From positions 18,049,639 through 18,113,638 of the forward strand of contig NC_087067.1 in NCBI RefSeq assembly GCF_963678635.1: a stretch of DNA of 64,000 nt, in the 5' to 3' direction. Position numbers and translations under genes: made by a program. Position 1 is the stretch's first letter, and each line of letters begins with the position of its first letter. Shown here in pieces: positions 35,880-45,289 of this stretch. The notes beneath the pieces were generated by a model that was not told where the DNA came from, ran no database searches, and saw nothing but the letters and a program-made list of their open reading frames with translations. The DNA is from Symsagittifera roscoffensis (Eukaryota > Xenacoelomorpha > Acoela > Convolutidae).

Positions 35880-37890
35880 ACATTTAAATTTCAAACATTT
35901 AAAGAGTGAAAAAATCAGAAACACTCCCAAAGACTATGATCAAGGACGACATAGCTGTTTCCAAAGCCAAAGAAAAAGTGAACTTTTTGAATGAAAATTT
36001 TCACTCTGTCTTTTTGCCCAAATCAAGCTTCAACCTCAGTGACATGAAGTGCGAAAACACGATATTGAGTAACTTCAGTATCTCAAAAACATATTTAAAC
36101 CAAATTATAACATAACTTGACATAACAAAATCGCGGGGCCCAGATGGACTTCCGCCGATTTTCTTCCAGCAAACGGCCAGAGAAATGACCACAATTTTGC
36201 ATTGCGTTTTTAAAAACATTAAGAGGGTAAGGAAAATACCAGATAAATGGAAAAATGCGGCTGTGTCGCCTATTTACAAGAAAGGTGACAAACGACTAAT
36301 GGAAAACTACCGGCCGGTGTCACTCCTAAATATCATGAGAAAACTTCTGGAAAAATGCATGTATCCAGCGCTGTACGACCATTTCATCAAATTTCTCAAA
36401 AGAAGTCAGCACGGTTTTGCTAAAAACCGTTCACTTGTTACAAACATGTTATCTTTCTTGAAAGAAATCTACGAAGCAACTGACAAGAACGCTGAAAACC
36501 ATGTGATCGCATTCTATACTGACTTATCTAAGGTAGTCTATACTGACTACGAACTACTAGAGAAGACGAGCAACAATGGAATTGGAGTCTGTTTCCTAGA
36601 AATAATCTCAGACTATCTCAGCAACAGGAAACAATTTGTTCGTGCTGACAATTTCTCATCAGAAACTTTAGAAATTACAAGTGGCGTACCACAAGGATCG
36701 TTGATTGAACCATTATTCTTCTGCATCTTCATAAATTATCTTCCTGAAGTATTGAAATTTAGTGACCCATATATCTTTGCAGACGACCTAAAATTACTAG
36801 CAGTGAATGTAGACACAATGGACATCTAGCAGGACCTAAAAAGTGTTGAAAACTGGGTAGACAAAAACAAAATGAGTCTGGCACTGGACAAATGTTTTAA
36901 AGTCGAATTTAGAGGAAATCAACACGAATTCATTCTTGGTGAAAGCCCGAATATGATAAAGAAGGTCGAATTTAGAGGAAATCAACACGAATTCATTCTT
37001 GGAGAACTGACAAGAACGCTGAAAACCATGTGATCGCATTCTATACTGACTTCTCTAAGGTAGTCTATACTGACTACGAACTACTAGAGAAGACGAGCAA
37101 CAATGGAATTGGAGGCTGTTTCCTAGAAATAGTCTCAGACTATCTCAGCAACAGGAAACAATTTGTTCGTGCTGACAATTTCTCATCAGAAACTTTAGAA
37201 ATTACAAGTGGCGTACCACAAGGATCGTTGATTGAACCATTATTCTTCTGCATCTTCATAAATGATCTTCCTGAAGTATTGAAATTTAGTGACCCATATA
37301 TCTTTGCAGACGACCTAAAATTACTAGCAGTGAATGTAGACACAATGGACATCTAGCACAACTCCTTAGTTCTGTACAACTCCTTAATACTTCCTGTTCT
37401 AACGTATGGTCTAATTATTTGCAATATCTCAAGAAACGACTTAGGGAGATTAGAAAGGTTTCAAAAGAAAGTCTTAAAATGGATCATGGGAAACGATTCT
37501 GACTATACAGAGCAGCTGAGATTGCTAAACATCCTGCTTCTGGCGTTGTTTCTCTAGCTGAACGATTTACTGATGATGGCGAAATTCATGCATGAAGAAA
37601 ACGATCACATTAAGCTCCCGGCAAAAATTGAAAATCCAGGAACGAAAGAAATTTTCAACCTAAACAAGACCAGAACTGAAAAAGCTAGAGGAGAGTATAC
37701 ATTCAGGACGTGTCGTCTAATAAACCGACTAAATCAGAAAATTGAATTTCGAGAAATGCGAGGCTTACAGCGAAGATCGATACAGATGATGTGGAAGTTT
37801 TTCGACGATAAATTCTCAGAAAAAAACAAGTGCACATGGGTCCTCTTCTGTGACTGCAACATGTGCCGAAATAACTGGACAAAATTTTGA
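35880..37890 (+). pseudogene. LINE-C reverse transcriptase and C-terminal domain with internal duplication
   Basis: RT blocks run KSRGPDGLPPIF, RKIPDKWKNAAVSPIYKKGD, ENYRPVSLLNI, SQHGFAKNRS, AFYTDLSK (motif A), SGVPQGS (motif B) and FADDLKLL (motif C), then a TAG (36827-36829) and thumb-like ENWVDKNKMSL. The segment with motifs A-C is repeated at 37005-37358. After it come LPVLTYGLII, LERFQKKVLKWIMGND and a terminal CTWVLFCDCNMC cluster, a typical CR1/L2 C-terminus. Stops at 36827, 37354 and elsewhere make it dead. The element's 3' end is near 37.95 kb. It lies antisense to DENR in its intron. Confidence 0.85.
36478..37358 (+). repeat. Direct duplication of 354 bp inside the LINE-C RT core
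   Basis: 36478-36831 and 37005-37358 differ at only a handful of positions; the offset is 527 bp. Between them a 38-bp word (GTCGAATTTAGAGGAAATCA and onward) is itself repeated at 36902 and 36965. The second copy has the more usual residues, Phe in YTDFSK and Asp in FINDLP, where the first has Leu and Tyr. Confidence 0.9.
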
Positions 37891-38227
37891 GAACTTTGGG
37901 GATATCACCCCATCAGTATCCTACTGAAAATTCACAACAACAACCAACAACACATTGTACAAAATTAACAAACAAGACACTGCTTTCAATTTTCTATATT
38001 CATAGAGCAACTCAAAAGATTGAAGCTCTTTGTGTTTAATTAAACTTGACTGACTCTAATAACATTTGATTTAAAAACATGAATATCGCTTTGTTAATGT
38101 TAGATTTATGAAAACCGAAGTTAAATTGCTCTACAGTTTAAAAGTAAGTCCTAATCGCGAGCTTATGAAATTAAATGCCGCTACTCGCTTAACTTTATTT
38201 GACATCAGCCTATGAATTTGTACCCAC

Positions 38228-38471
38228 CCTTTGCCATGTCTAGCGAAAGATTCAATTCTTTGAAGAGATCCGGCATCTTTTCATTCAGAGTCTGCAGACA
38301 TGCCGCGTAGTCTTCTCCATACTCGCAAAATTCAAGTGGTCGAGTGCATTCTGGACAATACTGCACCTTCAGTGGATACTCGGGATCCTTTTCCGGCACT
38401 GATGTAGGCTGTCCTAAAATTTCTCCGCCAGCAGCAACAGAGATGCCTTCCTCGGCATCTTCACTCATCAT
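38228..38471 (-). CDS. DENR: DENR (density-regulated protein), exon 1: N-terminal zinc-binding region
   Basis: This exon encodes residues 1-81 plus one base of codon 82. Two adjacent ATGs (38471 and 38468) could start it; the first is assumed. The diagnostic part is YPLKVQYCPECTRPLEFCEY followed by AAC, giving cysteines 39, 42, 49 and 58. The C-x2-C-x6-C-x8-C spacing is that of the DENR N-terminal zinc site, which mediates MCTS1 pairing. A helical segment (LFKELNLSLDMAK) ends the exon at a GTGGGT donor. Joined in phase to 17472-17150 the protein is 188 residues, close to the usual ~198. A 5' UTR acceptor may lie just upstream (CATTGAACTTCAG). A hAT element sits about 0.8 kb upstream of the start. 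Confidence 0.93.
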
Positions 38472-39252
38472 CAACAACTGAAGTTCAATGCACACAGCAA
38501 ATCAACTATCATTTCACTAAGTCAAAAAGCCAATGATAATTCATATATTAGGTAGAAGTAAAAGGGAGTGCAGCCTGTATTTAGACCACCGCGTATCTTC
38601 ATTAGTTAGACAAGTACTGTATGAACCAATCAGAGTCGAGAAAAGACATAAATAATCCAAAAATAAATCATAATTATTTATTAATTTCTTCTTTGTCTCG
38701 ATTCTGATTGGTTGAAACAGTATTTGTCTAAATACTGACGAGTCTGAATACGCGGTTGTTTCGGGTGAGACGTCCAAGGAAAGCCAAATGCGAACAGAAT
38801 TTCATGTACCAAACCTGTCGACTTGCGAATGTGTGAAAAATCGATTTAAGAGAAGGGATTGGCTTGAAACAACGACTTCTAAAAATCTTCTGGTCGGAAT
38901 TCGAGCAATAAATTGATAGCGACAAGTGCACTTGGAAATTAGCGTACGTGTAACATTCGTCTACTGTAGTCACACATGAGGCTTAAGAAAAATAGGCCCT
39001 ATAACCATTGGCTCAAGAGTCAGGGACACTATCTCTTGTGTTTTTCTACCTCAAATCAGTCGGAGCCAATTCGGTTCGCTTGTGACATGAGACTACGACC
39101 CGTTACAGCTTAAAGGCTACTACCAAAATATCCACCCACTCTAGAAATAATAACGTCCCCATACTTTGGTCTCTAGATACCCAAAATACACGAACGCCGT
39201 TAAAAACCGGGTCGGAACAATCCGTTAAGTTACTTTTTATTAGACAGTGGAA
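38472..39252. other. DENR: DENR 5' flank, no gene seen
   Basis: Sequence upstream of the DENR start on the minus strand, presumably holding its 5' UTR and promoter. I see no clear TATA box or other element, and no coding potential beyond short frames. Confidence 0.4.
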
Positions 39253-40064
39253 CAGGGATGTCGAATACTCGGATTTTTTGATATTCGTTATTCGCCGCGG
39301 CCCAACTATTCGATATTCGACTTCGGCCGAATAGTGCCCTTACTATTCGGATTCGGCTTCGGCCAAATGTTACTACTCGAACAACTATTCGGATTTTGGT
39401 TATTTTCCCAAAAAACTTAGCATAAAAGTTTGATACAACAAATTCTATAAAAAGTATTGAACATAGCATTTTTCAAGTAGAATTGGCTGGGACTTGCGTA
39501 ATAATGTAAAAATCGCGGGAGTGAGTAAATGTTAAAAATCAGTCACAACTCACAACCCAGTTTTTCGAGCTAAATCGACTGAGATCGCTAAAAACTGTTA
39601 AAAATCAGTGACAACCCAGTTTTTCAAAAACCTTTTATTCTTATTTAGTCTTGAACTCTAGCCCGCTTGAAAGGAATTACAGTTTGGTCCGATGCAATGA
39701 CAGTTTGGACCGTTTTGCTATCACACACTTGCGTGTGTTTAGTCATCGAAGTCGTTGACGCCCCAATACTCTTAATCAAAACATTGCATTTAATGCACTT
39801 TCTTCCTTCCGTTTTTCTACCACCTCGATATTCCACAAGAAACTTTTCATGCCATTTTGCCACTCCTTTGTGAAACAAAACAGTAAACCAAAATTCGGAA
39901 TATTCGGGTTTTTTAGCAGTGGACCCTGGATTATTCGGTATTCGGCAAAAAAAAATATTCGGATTCGATATTCGGATTTCAAAATTTTAATATTCGGATT
40001 CGGCTTCGAAGTGCCGAATACTCGGTATTCGGGTCGAATACTCGGATTCGAATCGATATCCCTG
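39253..40064 (-). mobile_element. hAT-superfamily element, 812-bp deletion derivative with BED-finger remnant
   Basis: Left end CAGGGATGTCGAATACTCGG; right end, read inward, CAGGGATATCGATTCGAATCC. The flanks are perfect 8-bp duplications, CAGTGGAA at 39245-39252 and 40065-40072. The subterminal regions are packed with ATTCGG/CCGAAT repeats on both sides, as expected for transposase binding in hAT elements. The middle (minus strand, about 39650-39875) encodes a BED zinc-finger remnant: KWHEKFLVEY, CIKCNVLI, TSMTKHTQVC. The catalytic and dimerisation parts of the transposase are absent, so this copy is non-autonomous. Confidence 0.92.
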
Positions 40065-40072
40065 CAGTGGAA

Positions 40073-41055
40073 CTTTGATCCATTTCAGATGGATCAACCT
40101 AAAACTCGCCTTACCTCAACATAACAATTATAAAACACACTCTAGAAATTTAAATTGGTACTCACATTGTAGCACGCTCAAGAATTGGGAGTAATTAAGT
40201 CGGTAAGCAACTCAAGAATTAAATAATGTAACTAAATGAGTTTAATGTTTGTCAGTTTCAACAACAGGAATAAGTTTGTACTCTAGAATGCAGTTTTATG
40301 TGGACCATTGGGACACTCAAGCTGTCCACCTTTCCACCGAAGGTTCACTCTGGTCCAGTTCGAATAGTTGATCAGTTGGATAATTGTCCAGTTCTCAGGA
40401 ACACTCTGTCTCTTATTTCAAATAGGACAGCTCTACTCTAGATTATTATTGTCTCGGAAATTGCGAATGGCAATTTCCTAGTGATTTATCTTGCAACTTT
40501 CCCGCGATTGTCACTCGATTGTTCTGATTTCTCTTTTTCGGTTTTCAGTTATCGCGAGAAAATCGTGCATGACAGGCTCCATTCGAATTTTTGAAAAATT
40601 AAATTTCACCCCAAAATTAAGTGCTCTTGCTTTTCTCAAGGTCAAACTTCCAAACATGACCGACTGGCACATACTCCCCGGACTCAAGATCGATGTCCTC
40701 ATCGCGTGCTGTCATCTGCCAGTGAATCCCAAAAAACCGAGTGTTGCTCAAGGTACAGTGCCAGTGGTCATTTACAGAAGTTTGCAGCAGACTTAAGCTT
40801 ATCTACACCCCAAAATTCACGGCCATGTAAAATTTTCACACTATCGCTAAACAGCAATCAAAATCTGCACACACCTGCACCTATGAATTCTCGCTTTTCA
40901 AGCCAATTATTTAAAATTTCTTTTGTCCCATTCAATTAGGAAATTGTCATGCAGCATTTTGATTTATAAAATAGATATAGCAGATTAATAACAATATCTG
41001 TTTCGTTAAAATTTCTTTTTCGTGAACCCAGGTTTCACCCGGATCCACACTCAAG
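40073..41055 (-). other. Candidate 3' LTR / downstream region of the giant gypsy element
   Basis: No coding sequence. It lies directly downstream, in element orientation, of a polypurine tract. It contains a TATAAA (minus strand, 40963-40968) about 90 bp from that tract, and nine copies of the hexamer CTCAAG in under 1 kb, the last one (41050-41055) abutting the polypurine tract. I could not find a matching 5' LTR at 59.3-61.2 kb, so the LTR reading is tentative. Confidence 0.35.
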
Positions 41056-41070
41056 CCCCCTTTCCCTCTC
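41056..41070 (-). other. Putative polypurine tract of the gypsy element
   Basis: On the minus strand GAGAGGGAAAGGGGG, 30 bp after the last ORF. Such a tract primes plus-strand DNA synthesis and normally sits immediately upstream of the 3' LTR. Its position at the end of the ORF series supports 41-59 kb being one element. Confidence 0.55.
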
Positions 41071-41099
41071 AAGACTCAAGATCCATTCGAGCCATCCGC

Positions 41100-43802
41100 T
41101 CATCTCGCACTCTTCGCCTTAGAGGTGCCGTCTCCTGAAGTACTGGATACGGCAAACTGTCTCAACAGTTCTTCTTCATCATCGGAGCTAATCACGATCT
41201 CCTCCCAAGCCTTCAGCTGTTCATATGATCGCATCCATTCTCTTTGCTCCTGCAACCTCTTCGCCTGGTTGGGTAGTGCCTTCACCCTAGATTCCCGGTT
41301 CAAACAAAAGGAGTTGTGCAGGCTCAAGCTCACGTTCTTCGCCAGGTCCTCCTCTAGTATCGATTCCCTTGCTTTGGTATTGTCTCTAGACATTTTACCC
41401 ACTCTCTTCCATCTTGTCGTGATCGCATTTTGATGGGTTAACAGGGGTCTCTTGAAAGCTTCCGGCCCAATCTCGGCCTGGAACTGTCGATAATCCTTTT
41501 GATGCCTTCTCATGTGATTTTTTGTTGTCATGTACAACCAAGAGGTCAGCGTCGCCCGAAACCATGGAAAGTACCTCAAACGGCTCCATACGTGTCTGAC
41601 TTCCGTTGGTATGGCGAATACTTTGCACGCAGTCTTAAACAACTCGAGTCTCCTGCTGTAGTCTATCGCATATATTGATTCAGCCGTTGGCGTCGTCGCT
41701 TCCCGATACTTCGTTATATTCTCATCTATCCATCTCAGAGCCAGCATCGTACTCACTACTAAGAGCGTCACCTTCTGCCGGTGATCCGGTAGTCCGATCG
41801 ACTGAATTTCTTCTATATCCCACACCAGGCAAAGGTTCTTGTGATCTGGATACCACACCGTTTGTGCCAAACAGTGGCATGGGCATTCTCCATGGGTGAT
41901 CTCAATGCTCCTGAGGTTACGCTCTCCCGAGGCTTCCAAGAGAGGCTCAAGCTCCATCATTTTCTCATGCATCGTTTCGTTCTCTCCCATGTTCGGAGTA
42001 CCCCCCACAGGTTTTCCGATCACGTTTTGTCTCTCGTGATCGCTTGTGTTCTCACTTTCCAACTTCAAAAGCTCTTCTCCCCAGATTTCACTCAAGTCAT
42101 CTCTCAACTCCTTCGGTACTGTCCCTTTGATTTTCCTCAACAACTTGTGCGAGTGATGCGATACCCGAGCCAAACTCACGCACTTGGGCACTGAGAAGGC
42201 CTTGTCCACCAATATTCTCTGGCTGCATGCTTCCACCATCGCCATGTGCAGTGGGTAGTGGCTTCCGCACAAATTGGCCATCCTTGACCCTATCAGGGAT
42301 TTTGCGTTCAATGGCAGGCCATAAGCTTCGCTCATGGGAAACCCCATTTTCGCCTCGAGACCAACCTTCCAACTCCGGATATGTTTTTGAGTCACCTGCA
42401 ACACTCCCGGCCATGATTCCACGCTCAACGCCGTCACTAAATGGTGTTCAGACTCTAGCCTCTCCAGTGACTGCAGACTACACATTCTCGAGAAGAATCC
42501 GAGAGCTGTCGCTATGTTCACCGTAGTTCTCGCGTAACACTCCGCCACTATTTGTACTTCACTTTTCTCCCTTTCCGTGATGTCTTCAAACCAAGTAACC
42601 AGATCTTCTTTTTGAAAGGACAAAATCCTGACACATGATCGTCCATCGCAGGTGTGCTCTCCACTCCCACACGTCGAATCCAGACAGCTACCCGGCTCCA
42701 TCTTCTTTGCTGACTCGAGACTGTTTGTCTTTTCGCCTGACTCCTTCATCTGAGGTAAGATCAGTTTGTGCACCACACTCAACTTTGCCAAATCTTCATC
42801 TTCCGTTGGAGCTAACCTCACCCGTTCGGTGGTCTCCTCGATCAGACTCGCGTGGGGATGTGGGCACCAGGAGGGTCTTAGTAACTTCCATACCACTCCC
42901 AAGTTCGTGATCAGCAAGCCATTGCCATCACCCATGTTCACTTCAACTCTCTTGCTCGAGCGCGGTATGCTCACCACCTCCGGTGTTTTCTCAAGAATCA
43001 GGCCCAGGCTCGGCCTCTCTTTCTCCACCGCGTCTATTTCCATTATTTTTTCTGTCCAAAACTTCAGCAGCTCCGCTACCTCGTGGTTCCTGTGAGCGCC
43101 TCCAGTTTCTGAGTCGAAGAAGGGGTTGTAGGCTATTCCCATCACTCCTGACACGTATTGGTATTCCCCCTTCTCGCTGGGTCTCGAGTACTGCTCTGAC
43201 GAGGCCAGGTTACGGTGAACATCATGTTCTTCTTCGAACTTCTTGTTAAAAAACCTCCGCACCTCATCTAGCTTTCTGTGGTTCTCTAGGGATAGTCTGG
43301 AACCATCTTCCTTTTCTATTCCAGTACTCTGATACACGTTTAAGATGATCGTTGAGACTCTTTTTTCCACGGTTTTACTTCCGCTTGCTCTTTGGTGGCA
43401 CGCCAAGATGGTGCTGTCAGACATCATTGGCATTATCCATCTCAAGAAACATGTGGCATCCTTCCTCCTAGCCAGGCTCAAGCCTGAATTATCCCTGGCC
43501 ACGTGTTGCATCAGTGCTTGATACACATCTAGCTTCTTGCTTCCCAACTTCAGCCTGTCATATGAGGTCAATGTCTCTAACTCTATTCCCACCAGACTCC
43601 AGGTGAACATCAATTGTCCTGCGGTTCTAATGAAGGGATTCGCCATCAATGGCGGTGCTGATGAGGATGTCCTCATTGCCTCTTCGAAATGATCCTTCAA
43701 CAAGTTCTGCCAGGACCTCTTCAGCTGATTCGCCAATTCTATCTTGTTAACCTCAGCCTTTTGCTGGGTGGCCCAATTGCGTCGTTTTGCGAGCCGCTCC
43801 AC
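41100..43802 (-). CDS. Gypsy-associated orphan ORF (about 900 codons), Cys cluster in the middle
   Basis: A long open frame with no ATG at its 5' end; the first codon of the open stretch is GTG. It overlaps the preceding 198-codon frame by about 50 nt in the +1 frame, so the two are probably one broken or shifted gene. Visible features are a basic N-terminus (KRRNWATQQK), a helical RRFFNKKFEEEH region, a Cys-rich patch near residues 370-390 (CLDSTCGSGEHTCDGRSC), a CPCHC motif about residue 645, and an acidic end (SSDDEEELL). No signal peptide, membrane span or env-like feature is evident. I do not recognise the family. Composition and orientation match the pol ORFs upstream. Confidence 0.65.
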   Translation of the reverse strand: MERLAKRRNWATQQKAEVNKIELANQLKRSWQNLLKDHFEEAMRTSSSAPPLMANPFIRTAGQLMFTWSLVGIELETLTSYDRLKLGSKKLDVYQALMQHVARDNSGLSLARRKDATCFLRWIMPMMSDSTILACHQRASGSKTVEKRVSTIILNVYQSTGIEKEDGSRLSLENHRKLDEVRRFFNKKFEEEHDVHRNLASSEQYSRPSEKGEYQYVSGVMGIAYNPFFDSETGGAHRNHEVAELLKFWTEKIMEIDAVEKERPSLGLILEKTPEVVSIPRSSKRVEVNMGDGNGLLITNLGVVWKLLRPSWCPHPHASLIEETTERVRLAPTEDEDLAKLSVVHKLILPQMKESGEKTNSLESAKKMEPGSCLDSTCGSGEHTCDGRSCVRILSFQKEDLVTWFEDITEREKSEVQIVAECYARTTVNIATALGFFSRMCSLQSLERLESEHHLVTALSVESWPGVLQVTQKHIRSWKVGLEAKMGFPMSEAYGLPLNAKSLIGSRMANLCGSHYPLHMAMVEACSQRILVDKAFSVPKCVSLARVSHHSHKLLRKIKGTVPKELRDDLSEIWGEELLKLESENTSDHERQNVIGKPVGGTPNMGENETMHEKMMELEPLLEASGERNLRSIEITHGECPCHCLAQTVWYPDHKNLCLVWDIEEIQSIGLPDHRQKVTLLVVSTMLALRWIDENITKYREATTPTAESIYAIDYSRRLELFKTACKVFAIPTEVRHVWSRLRYFPWFRATLTSWLYMTTKNHMRRHQKDYRQFQAEIGPEAFKRPLLTHQNAITTRWKRVGKMSRDNTKARESILEEDLAKNVSLSLHNSFCLNRESRVKALPNQAKRLQEQREWMRSYEQLKAWEEIVISSDDEEELLRQFAVSSTSGDGTSKAKSAR

Positions 43803-44349
43803 TGTCCAACTTCTTCAAGCAGTCTTCCATTTCCTTCAATGTCTCGAGGGCCACCCACCATGTCCGGGAGGTGTTCCTCGTCTTGTTCCTCTCCAATGGA
43901 TCACTCGTCACTTGCTTCCCCGTGGCCTGGTGTGCCTTCGAAACCCATTCTTTGCCGACATCCACTTCCCATGTCTGTCCGCTCGTTGAACCTCTCTTCA
44001 CGTTTATCTTCTGAGGCTTAAAGTCTTCCTCCGATGTCGAACTGGTGGAAGCCTCTATTTCCCTCTCTACTTCGAGTGGTCTTCTGAGCTCCGCGTTGCT
44101 CTTGTATGTCGCCGTCTTGCATCGAGCCAAAACCATGGGCGCCGTCTCTCTCAAGTTTCCTTCCGAGACAGCATCCACTGAAGGACTACCCAATCCCTCC
44201 ACTTCTCTCTTCCTCTTGCGAGTCTTCACATCTCTGCTTGAGGGTGTTGTGGCTATCATCACTGATTCGACCTCTCTGTCTACCTCCAATCCTTCCAACT
44301 CTCGCCTCCCCCCTGCTCGAGCCTTAAGGATATTAGTACTTTTAATCAT
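43753..44349 (-). CDS. Gypsy-associated 198-codon ORF, basic, unknown
   Basis: A true ATG at 44349. The protein is Lys/Arg/Glu-rich (KTRKRKREVEG, KINVKRGSTS) with Ser/Thr stretches and looks largely disordered. Its last ~17 codons overlap the start of the 900-codon frame, which lies one base forward, so it may be the N-terminal part of that protein. Sixty bases separate it from the ORF upstream. No known domain seen. Confidence 0.55.
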   Translation of the reverse strand: MIKSTNILKARAGGRRELEGLEVDREVESVMIATTPSSRDVKTRKRKREVEGLGSPSVDAVSEGNLRETAPMVLARCKTATYKSNAELRRPLEVEREIEASTSSTSEEDFKPQKINVKRGSTSGQTWEVDVGKEWVSKAHQATGKQVTSDPLERNKTRNTSRTWWVALETLKEMEDCLKKLDSGAARKTTQLGHPAKG

Positions 44350-44409
44350 GTTACTAGTCCCAAAATTATCCCTTTTTTTATCATCAACTATTTTATCTAC
44401 AATTTTTTG

Positions 44410-45288
44410 TTACAGAGTAGAGCTGTCCTCACATTTTTCTTCTCCAGTCTTCGATCGTGAATTCCTCAGCTCTACCAGCTTGCTCAGCAGCTCTTTTCTC
44501 GCCTTCTCCTCCAGGCCCGTTCCTATCAGAAGCGGTTCTCCAAACCTTACGACTGTGTCCCACAGTTCCTCCTTGAATTCGTCCAGCGTCGTCTCGCTGC
44601 CCACTTCTTGATTGAATTCTTTTAAGAACTCCTGCCAAGCATCGTCCTTCAGGGACCCCAGGAACATGTCCCTGTTCCCTTCGAAAGTGTTCTTTTCCCT
44701 TTCCTCCGAGCTCAAGAGTATCATCCCCATATTGGAGGTCTCACTTGCCAATGGCAATTCCAGATTCTTCCGGGGGGACGGAGTCAGAGGTGGAGTGGCA
44801 GTATCTGCCCAATTCTCCTCGCTCAGGTCTTTCAACAGCTCTTGAGTGGTGAGCTCCTCCCCTGATGGTCCTGGTTCAGGCGTATTCCCCACTTCCATGT
44901 CCTCACCGGCTTCACTGAGAGTTTCATCCATACTCTCTTCTTCTGACTCATTTCTCCTTCTCTCGAGAATTCTTTTGAACCGGTCCTCCACGGGTCCACT
45001 CCTCTTGTCTCCAGGCGTGTCCACTGACAGTGGTGATGGTGTCGCAGGGTCCAATTTCTTGTATTCCGTCAGGGCTACGTGCAGCTGGCCTGCTGCATCT
45101 AGTTCTTTTCCCTCCTGTCTCATTTCCACCTGTTCTAAGCCATAGGGTGCCCTGTACTTTCTTGTTGCAAATTTCATGTCGTCCACCAATGCGACGTGCT
45201 CCTCCATCATGATCATCCTGCCATCATCCCATATTGGTAGCATGTTCTCTAGTCCTTCCTGCTCAAGAGCTCTCAAGACCTTCCGCAC
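44410..45288 (-). CDS. Gypsy-associated acidic ORF (292 codons), likely a shifted continuation of the SGNH ORF
   Basis: The open frame begins at a GTG directly after the stop of the 1,565-codon ORF, in the +1 frame, beside a run of seven Cs (45298-45304). The absence of an ATG and the adjacency suggest the same reading frame before a one-base change in that run. Composition is acidic and low-complexity in the middle (ESEEESMDETLSEAGEDMEV), followed by a helical tail (WQEFLKEFNQEVGSE, KELLSKLVELRN). Function unknown. Confidence 0.55.
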   Translation of the reverse strand: MRKVLRALEQEGLENMLPIWDDGRMIMMEEHVALVDDMKFATRKYRAPYGLEQVEMRQEGKELDAAGQLHVALTEYKKLDPATPSPLSVDTPGDKRSGPVEDRFKRILERRRNESEEESMDETLSEAGEDMEVGNTPEPGPSGEELTTQELLKDLSEENWADTATPPLTPSPRKNLELPLASETSNMGMILLSSEEREKNTFEGNRDMFLGSLKDDAWQEFLKEFNQEVGSETTLDEFKEELWDTVVRFGEPLLIGTGLEEKARKELLSKLVELRNSRSKTGEEKCEDSSTL

Positions 45289-45289
45289 C

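Larger units (their letters stand above)
17473..38227 (-). other. DENR: DENR intron 1, 20,755 bp, filled with mobile DNA
   Basis: The donor at 38227 (AAGG then GTGGGT) and acceptor ending at 17473 (TTTTGTGCTAG) are in matching phase 1. Between them lie the degenerate tandem arrays at 18.3-19.7 kb, a 5.4-kb tandem duplication, pieces of two LINE families, and a third LINE in the orientation opposite to DENR. I see no additional DENR exon inside. The two coding exons already account for the whole protein. Confidence 0.85.
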
